The notes below the pieces were generated by a model. That model did not search any database. It was not told where the DNA came from and saw nothing but the letters and a program-made list of their open reading frames with translations. DNA of 64,000 nucleotides, from assembly GCF_015690345.1 (NCBI RefSeq), contig NZ_JADPUN010000211.1, positions 1-64,000 on the forward strand. Reading direction: 5' to 3'. The translations under genes and the position numbers were made by a program. Below, piece after piece: positions 58,799-64,000 of the stretch; the first letter of the stretch is position 1; every line of letters starts with the position of its first letter. This DNA is from Plantactinospora alkalitolerans (GTDB lineage: Bacteria; Actinomycetota; Actinomycetes; Mycobacteriales; Micromonosporaceae).

Positions 58799-61332
58799 GG
58801 AACCATGTCGTTGACGCAGCGCAGGACGGGACGGCTGGTGAGCGCCGCCGGGTCCAGCGGCGCCGCGGACCGTACGGTGAACGTGGTCGACTCCCCCGGC
58901 AGCAACGTGACCAGTGCCTCGTCGACCTCCGCCGCCGGATCGAGCCGATCCGGGGCGAGGACCAGGTCGCGCAGGACCGTCCGGGCGGTCACCCGGACCC
59001 GCGCGCCGACTGGCAACGGCTCGACCGTGGCGTCGTACTCGGCCGGCGGGTAGGACAGCTCGTGGTCGGGCGCGAAGAACCAGAAGGTCCGGTCGCCGGC
59101 ACCACCGGGATCGGCGAGCAGCAGCTCGGAGCGCGGCTCGTCCGAGGCGCCGACGTCCGCCGGCAACGGCCAGGTCATCGACGAGTACGGCGGCACCGCC
59201 ACCTCGATCGACGTCCTGGCCCTGGGCTCACCGGTCAGGGTCAGCCGGGTCACGTCCACCCGGCCCGTCCACGGGGCGCCACCGTCGTTCACCGCGACCA
59301 GTGCCAGCCCGCCGTTCCTCGGCTGGATGGTCAGCAGCCGGTCGGCGTACGCCCGGCGCAGCGCGTACCAGAGGGGTTTGCGTCGCCCGTCGCCGTCGAC
59401 TGCCGCCCAGGAGGTGACCGGCCAGCAGTCGTTGAGCTGCCAGACCACGCTGCCCATGCAGATCGGCCGGTACGAGCGCATGTGCTCGACTCCCAGGCTG
59501 ACCGCCCGGGCCTGGTTGACCTGGGTCAGGTAGTGCCAGTCGTCGAAGTTACGCGGGGCCGGCAGGTGCGCCGCCAATCCCCGGGCCAGTTTCAGGTCGC
59601 CGCCTTCGGCCTTCTGTCGGTGCGCCATCGCGGGCGAGTCCACGACCAGCCGCTCGTCGGAGATCGCCCGGCGGATCGTCGCGTACGCGGCCGGGCCCTG
59701 GTAGCCGAACTCGGCGACGAACCGGGGCAGGTAGTCGCGGTAGTGGACGTAGTCGAGCTGGTTCCACACCGTCCAGATGTGCATGCTGCCGTGCCCGGAC
59801 TCGTTCGGGTGCACGTCGTGCCGCCCCGACCACGGACTGCCCGGCCAGTACGGCCGGGTCGGGTCGAGGTCGGCCACGATTCCGGGCAGCAGTTCGAAGT
59901 AGTAACCGGCGCCCCAGGTCCGGCCGGCGAGCTGCTCCTGCCAGCCCCAGTCGTGCCAGCCCCAGATGTTCTCGTTGTTGCCGAACCAGAGCACCAGGCT
60001 CGGATGGCTGGCCAGCCGGACGACCTGTTCGGCGGCCTCCGCCCGGACCTCGCCGAGGATCGGCTCCTCCTCCGGGTACGCGGCGCAGGAGAAGAGGAAG
60101 TCCTGCCCGACCAGCAGGCCCAGCTCGTCGGCGAGGTCGTAGAAGTCCTCCGACTCGTACCGCCCGCCGCCCCAGATCCGCAGGAAGTTGACGTTCGCCT
60201 CGGCGGCCTGGGTGAGCCGCTGTGCGTAGCGTTCCCGGGTGACCCGGTGCGGGAAGCAGTCGTCGGGGATCCAGTTGACGCCCCGGGCGAACACCGGCAG
60301 GTCGTTGACGACGATGGTGAAGGCCGAGCCGTGCTCGTCGGGGGCGGTGTCCAGGCGTACCGAGCGGAAGCCGATCCGTCGCTGCCAGCGGTCCAGTTCC
60401 CGTTCTCCGGCGCCTTCCCGTTCTCCGGCGCCTTCGCATTCTCCGGCGTCTTCGCGTTCTCCGGCGTCTTCGCGTTCCCCGGCGTGCAGGGTCACGTCCA
60501 GCGGATAGCGCGGCTGCGCACCGTACCCCCGGGGCCACCACAGCTCGGGGTCGGCGACGGTGAGGGTCAGTTCGGCGATGCGTTGCTGGGCCGGCAGCAC
60601 CGTCTCGACGGCGACCCCGGCGACCGTGGCCCGGACCGTGAGCGGCTCGGCGTCGGCGTCGGCGGCCCGGTCGATCTCGACCCGAACCTCCACCCGGCCC
60701 TCGCGGTCGGTCACGGTGACCAGCGGACGGACCTCGGCGAGCCGGGCGGTCCGCCAGGTCCGCAGCCCGATCTCCTGCCAGATACCGGCGGTGACCAGCG
60801 ACGGGCCCCAGTCCCAGCCGAAGTTGCAGGCCATCTTGCGGATGAAGTTGTACGGATCGGGGTACGCCTTCGGCCGGTCACCGAGCCGTTGCTGCTGCTC
60901 CCGGGCGTAGCGGTGGGCCGACTCGAACCTGATCCGCAGGATGTTGTCGCCGACCCGGAGCAGGTCACCCACGTCGAACCGGTATCCCCGGTGCATGTTG
61001 GCGGTACGGCCGATCTCGACGTCGTTGAGCGTGATCGTCGCGACCGTGTCCAGGCCGGCGCAGACCAGGTCGATCCGGTCCGCCGCGTCGTCACCGGCCC
61101 ATCCGAAGGTGGTCTCGTAGCACCAGTCGGTGTGGCCGATCCAGCTCAGCCGGAGTTCGTTGTCGTCGAGGTACGGGTCCGGGATCAGGCCGGCGGCGAG
61201 CAGGTCGGTGTGCACGCAGCCGGGAACCGTGGCCGGGATCCGGGCCGTCGCGACCGCGTCCGGGATCTCCGGACCGGCCACCGCCGTCAGGAACCAACCG
61301 TCGTGCAGGGTCTGCCAGGACGTCACGGGCAC
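58789..61332 (-). CDS. GH2 beta-mannosidase
   Basis: Cytosolic exo-enzyme releasing mannose from manno-oligosaccharides (847 residues, no signal). N-terminal sugar-binding jelly roll ('PATVPGCVHTDLLAAGLIPDPY', 'WCYETTF', 'NLHRGYRFDV'-like with MHRGY), Ig-like domain, then barrel with 'FARGVNWIPDDCFPHRVT', 'NFLRIWGGGRYES', acid/base in WFGNNENIWG (Glu about 452) and nucleophile in VAEFGYQG (Glu about 540). An unusual hexapeptide tract AGERED/AGECEG (about residues 284-310) is inserted in the Ig-like domain. GTG start 61332. First gene of the operon with the mannanase, divergent from lacI-type regulator. Confidence 0.93.
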   Translation of the reverse strand: MPVTSWQTLHDGWFLTAVAGPEIPDAVATARIPATVPGCVHTDLLAAGLIPDPYLDDNELRLSWIGHTDWCYETTFGWAGDDAADRIDLVCAGLDTVATITLNDVEIGRTANMHRGYRFDVGDLLRVGDNILRIRFESAHRYAREQQQRLGDRPKAYPDPYNFIRKMACNFGWDWGPSLVTAGIWQEIGLRTWRTARLAEVRPLVTVTDREGRVEVRVEIDRAADADAEPLTVRATVAGVAVETVLPAQQRIAELTLTVADPELWWPRGYGAQPRYPLDVTLHAGEREDAGEREDAGECEGAGEREGAGERELDRWQRRIGFRSVRLDTAPDEHGSAFTIVVNDLPVFARGVNWIPDDCFPHRVTRERYAQRLTQAAEANVNFLRIWGGGRYESEDFYDLADELGLLVGQDFLFSCAAYPEEEPILGEVRAEAAEQVVRLASHPSLVLWFGNNENIWGWHDWGWQEQLAGRTWGAGYYFELLPGIVADLDPTRPYWPGSPWSGRHDVHPNESGHGSMHIWTVWNQLDYVHYRDYLPRFVAEFGYQGPAAYATIRRAISDERLVVDSPAMAHRQKAEGGDLKLARGLAAHLPAPRNFDDWHYLTQVNQARAVSLGVEHMRSYRPICMGSVVWQLNDCWPVTSWAAVDGDGRRKPLWYALRRAYADRLLTIQPRNGGLALVAVNDGGAPWTGRVDVTRLTLTGEPRARTSIEVAVPPYSSMTWPLPADVGASDEPRSELLLADPGGAGDRTFWFFAPDHELSYPPAEYDATVEPLPVGARVRVTARTVLRDLVLAPDRLDPAAEVDEALVTLLPGESTTFTVRSAAPLDPAALTSRPVLRCVNDMVPHP
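60403..60484. repeat. in-frame 18-bp repeat encoding AGERED-type hexapeptides
   Basis: About 4.5 copies of an 18-bp unit (TTCTCCGGCGYCTTCGCG on the plus strand) within the beta-mannosidase gene; product is five consecutive AGEREx hexapeptides forming a charged loop. Confidence 0.85.
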
Positions 61333-61538
61333 CTCAGTTCACTGGAGATCGCGACCTGTCATGACCTCACCGCACCTTCCCAGGTGGAGGGCGCCGCCAC
61401 CGGAGTTCGCGGGGCCGGGCGGCGAACTCGAGACATCGAGAGACGTCGACTGAACCGGATAAGTAGAGTCACCGTACGGGCGCCCCTCCGCCCTGTCAAT
61501 CCCCGCAAACCAGGACTCGAATGCCGGAGAAGCAACAA

Positions 61539-61550
61539 GAAAGCGCTATC
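61539..61550. promoter_or_regulatory. candidate LacI-family operator
   Basis: GAAAGCGCTATC, an imperfect palindrome centred on GCGC like the sites of many LacI-family sugar regulators, in the intergenic region between beta-mannosidase and lacI-type gene (61333-61836). No other element in this gap is as convincing. Confidence 0.45.
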
Positions 61551-61701
61551 CAGGGCACCGGTTGACGGAGCATCCCCACGCCCGGACATTCGGTTCCGCA
61601 GCGGCGCGGGGCCGGGCCGCCCGGGGTGTTCCGGCAAGATTTCCCGATCGGTATGCTTAACCGGAAAAGTTCATCCCGGGTGGCTTACCCGCACTTCCCC
61701 A

Positions 61702-61773
61702 CTTGCCGGACACCTGGAGCTTGCCGGGCGCCTGGAGCTCGCCGGGCACCTCCAGCTCGCCGGGCACCTCCAG
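61702..61773 (+). repeat. 18-bp tandem repeat in the lacI-type gene leader
   Basis: Four 18-bp units (61702, 61720, 61738, 61756) with core CTYGCCGGGCRCCTSSAG. The first two end CTGGAG, the last two CTCCAG, so neighbouring units can pair into hairpins. Located 64 nt before the regulator start. Confidence 0.85.
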
Positions 61774-61836
61774 GCAGCGGGCGAGGGGCCGGACCGGCCC
61801 CACCGGTGACCGGGTCGACCCAGATAGGAGCACCGG

Positions 61837-62856
61837 GTGAAGCGGCCGACAATCGCGGATGTGGCCCGCCGGGCCGGCGTTTCCAAGGGCGCCGTCTCGT
61901 ACGCCCTGAACGGGCAGCCCGGCGTCTCCGACGCCACCCGCCAACGCATTCTCGCCATCGCCCAGGAAATCGGCTTCAATCCCAACAGCGCCGCCCGGGC
62001 GCTCTCCGGCGCCAGCGCCAACGCCGTCGGGCTGGCCCTCTGCCGACCCGCCCGGATCCTCGGCATCGAGCCGTTCTTCATGGAACTGATCAGCGGCGTC
62101 GAGGCGGAACTCTCCGCCCGGTCGTACGCGCTGACCCTCCAGGTGGTGGCGAACCCGGAGGCCGAGATCGCGGTCTACCGGCGCTGGTGGGGCGAGCGGC
62201 GGGTGGACGGCGTCCTCGTCTGCGACCTCCGGCTCGACGACCGCCGGGTGCCGGTCCTGGAGGAACTGCACCTGCCGGCCGTGGTGATCGGCGGGCCGGG
62301 GCACGGCGGTGGACTGGCCCACGTCTGGTCCGACGACGCGGCGGCGCTGACCGAGGCGATCGAGTACCTGGTGGCGCTGGGACACCGGCGGATCGCCCGG
62401 GTCGGTGGCCTGCCGGGCCTGCTGCACACCGAGATCCGTTCCGAGGCGTTCGGCACCGTCTGCCGGCAACTCGGACTGGAACGTACGGTCACGGTGTCGT
62501 CCGACTACAGCGGCGAGGAGGGCGCCCGGGCCACCCGTCGGCTGCTCAGCTCCGCCGACCGGCCGACCGCGATCGTCTACGACAACGACGTGATGGCGAT
62601 CGCCGGGCTCTCGGTGGCCCAGGAGATGGGCCTGAGCGTGCCGAATGACGTCTCCATCGTCGCCTGGGACGACTCGCCGCTGTGCCAACTCGTACATCCG
62701 TCGCTGACCGCGCTCAGCCGGGACATCCCGGCGTACGGGGCACACGCCGCCGGCCGGCTGCTCGCCGCCATCGCCGGCAAGCCGCTCGGGAACTACCAGG
62801 ACGACACAGCCCACCTGATCCCGCGCGGCAGCACCGCCCCACCCCGACACCCCTGA
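61837..62856 (+). CDS. LacI-family regulator of the mannan genes
   Basis: 339 residues. N-terminal HTH '[46 protein letters not shown]' is a typical LacI domain with hinge 'AARALSGA', then a periplasmic-binding-protein-like sensor domain ('[24 protein letters not shown]', '[29 protein letters not shown]', '[41 protein letters not shown]'). GTG start 61837 with TAGGAG upstream. Divergent from the beta-mannosidase/mannanase operon, so a mannose or mannobiose inducer is the obvious guess. Confidence 0.92.
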   Translation: MKRPTIADVARRAGVSKGAVSYALNGQPGVSDATRQRILAIAQEIGFNPNSAARALSGASANAVGLALCRPARILGIEPFFMELISGVEAELSARSYALTLQVVANPEAEIAVYRRWWGERRVDGVLVCDLRLDDRRVPVLEELHLPAVVIGGPGHGGGLAHVWSDDAAALTEAIEYLVALGHRRIARVGGLPGLLHTEIRSEAFGTVCRQLGLERTVTVSSDYSGEEGARATRRLLSSADRPTAIVYDNDVMAIAGLSVAQEMGLSVPNDVSIVAWDDSPLCQLVHPSLTALSRDIPAYGAHAAGRLLAAIAGKPLGNYQDDTAHLIPRGSTAPPRHP

Positions 62857-62972
62857 CCGATCCACCGGCCGGCCGGTTCACCAGTAGGTCGATCCGCCGG
62901 CCGGCGCCGGCCGGTCCGGCGACGACCGATAGCATCGGCCGTAGGCGTGGACCAGCCAGGAGGACGACGATC

Positions 62973-64000
62973 GTGCATGTACCACCGATTCCCAGCCTGA
63001 CCGCAGCCGACCCGGAACTGGGGGCGCTGATCGAGGCCGAGGCGGGCCGGCAGCACGACAAGCTGCGGATGATCGCCTCCGAGAACTACGTCTCGACCGC
63101 GGTCCTCGAGGCCAGTGGCACGGTACTGACCAACAAGTACTCGGAGGGCTACCCCGGCCGCCGCTACTACGAGGGTCAGCAGTACATCGACCCGATCGAG
63201 ACGCTCGCGGTCACCCGGGCCCGGGAACTCTTCGGCGTCGCGCACGCCAACGTGCAGCCGTACTCGGGATCGCCGGCCAACCTGGCCGTCTACCTGGCGT
63301 TCCTGTCTCCCGGCGACACCGTGCTGGGAATGGCCCTGCCGATGGGCGGGCACCTCACCCACGGCTGGTCGGTCTCGGCGACCGGCAAGTGGTTCAACCC
63401 GGTCCGCTACGGCGTCTCGGCCCAGACCGGCCGGATCGACCTCGACGAGGTACGCGACCTGGCCCGCCGGGAACGCCCCAAGGTGATCTTCTGCGGAGGC
63501 ACCGCCGTACCCCGGACCATCGACTTCGCCGGCTTCGCCGAGATCGCCCGCGAGGTCGGTGCGGTGCTGGTGGCCGACATCGCGCACATCGCCGGTCTGG
63601 TCGCGGGCGGCGCCCACCCCTCACCGGTGGGGCACGTGGACGTGATCACCACCACGACGCACAAGACCCTGCGCGGCCCGCGCGGCGCCATGATCATGAC
63701 CACCGCGGAGCACGCCAGCGCCATCGACAAGGCGGTCTTCCCCGGCCTACAGGGCGGCCCGCACAACCACACCACCGCCGGCATCGCGGTGGCACTGCGC
63801 GAGGCGGGCACGGCCGACTTCCGGCGGTACGCCCAGCAGATCGTGACCAACGCCAAGGCGCTGGCCTCAGCCCTGATCGAGCGGGGCTTCACCCTCTCCT
63901 CGGGCGGTACCGACAACCACCTGATCCTCGCCGACCTGACCGGCAAGGGCATCGCCGGCAAGCCGGCGGCACAGGCGCTGGACCGGGCCGGCATCGAACT
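62973..64000 (+). CDS. glyA: serine hydroxymethyltransferase (3' end beyond window)
   Basis: Pyridoxal-phosphate enzyme interconverting serine and glycine with tetrahydrofolate. GTG 62973 with AGGAGG nine bases upstream; the frame runs uninterrupted to the window end (342 codons). Family motifs: '[19 protein letters not shown]', '[20 protein letters not shown]', '[22 protein letters not shown]', '[13 protein letters not shown]', and the PLP-lysine site [13 protein letters not shown], '[15 protein letters not shown]'. Position 101 of the motif 'YSGSPAN' has Pro where many have Gln/Ala. It provides one-carbon units and, with serA at the other end of the window, glycine from serine. Confidence 0.95.
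   Translation, partial: MHVPPIPSLTAADPELGALIEAEAGRQHDKLRMIASENYVSTAVLEASGTVLTNKYSEGYPGRRYYEGQQYIDPIETLAVTRARELFGVAHANVQPYSGSPANLAVYLAFLSPGDTVLGMALPMGGHLTHGWSVSATGKWFNPVRYGVSAQTGRIDLDEVRDLARRERPKVIFCGGTAVPRTIDFAGFAEIAREVGAVLVADIAHIAGLVAGGAHPSPVGHVDVITTTTHKTLRGPRGAMIMTTAEHASAIDKAVFPGLQGGPHNHTTAGIAVALREAGTADFRRYAQQIVTNAKALASALIERGFTLSSGGTDNHLILADLTGKGIAGKPAAQALDRAGIE

Noticed and set aside
58726-61809. 1027-codon plus-strand frame opposite beta-mannosidase
   Set aside because: Shadow frame; includes the translated tandem repeats (GVRIRGADQGCG), which made it look like a repeat protein at first.
62857-62972. Glycine riboswitch or other aptamer before glyA
   Set aside because: Only GC-rich CCGGCCGG inverted repeats are visible; no conserved aptamer core could be recognised.

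Overview
The base composition (very GC-rich), the gene families (AfsR/SARP-type regulator, WXG100 secretion operon, mycothiol-dependent isomerase fold, many TetR regulators) and an intergenic palindrome of a type I associate with Micromonospora and relatives point to an actinomycete, most probably a member of the Micromonosporaceae. This is inference from family resemblance; no marker gene for species assignment lies in the window.

Layout. 0.1-8.8 kb: an ApbE-like flavinyltransferase, a small conserved protein, then a minus-strand amino-acid block: ilvB-ilvN-ilvC, a mannosyl-3-phosphoglycerate synthase, and serA. ilvB is preceded by an 11-codon leader peptide ending Val-Leu-Ile-stop, a hairpin and an intrinsic terminator, i.e. 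a transcription attenuator. 8.8-13.4 kb: a membrane GGDEF-EAL protein whose stop codon is 4 nt before that leader, and the divergent ilvD. 13.4-25.4 kb: ordinary accessory genes (three regulator/target pairs, PEBP lipoprotein, NudC, an LPXTG surface protein, carbonic anhydrase, FAD monooxygenase, AfsR/SARP regulator). 25.5-31.5 kb: secreted proteins, including a 1313-residue modular protein with lysozyme-like, golvesin-like and GDSL-hydrolase regions. 31.6-51 kb: a decaying accessory island with truncated genes (UvrD-like helicase, RAMA-CBS-HEPN copies, a TGT-like protein, a DEAD-type helicase start, a Zn-finger protein copy) around intact genes: phoD, a DnaJ-type zinc-finger protein with a coupled 52-residue peptide, an intact RAMA-CBS-HEPN protein, two small membrane proteins, a DUF3500 protein and a WXG100/DUF1023/lipoprotein operon. 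51-56.6 kb: hypothetical proteins, a DHFR-like reductase with divergent MarR regulator, hemerythrin. 56.7-62.9 kb: a mannan-utilisation cluster (GH5 mannanase, GH2 beta-mannosidase, divergent LacI regulator). 62.97 kb to the end: 5' part of glyA.

How the genes work together. serA and glyA act in serine/glycine synthesis; ilvB/N/C/D make branched-chain amino acids under apparent attenuation control; mannanase, mannosidase and LacI form one catabolic unit. The most novel material is in the island: a RAMA-CBS-HEPN protein with an intact RNxxxH motif, present in two copies, one of which was fused by a single deletion to a divergent UvrD-like helicase. The same two gene families (HEPN protein and zinc-finger protein) occur twice in the same convergent order, with opposite members decayed. 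A second recurring theme is short tandem repeats sitting exactly across stop codons or start regions of several genes.
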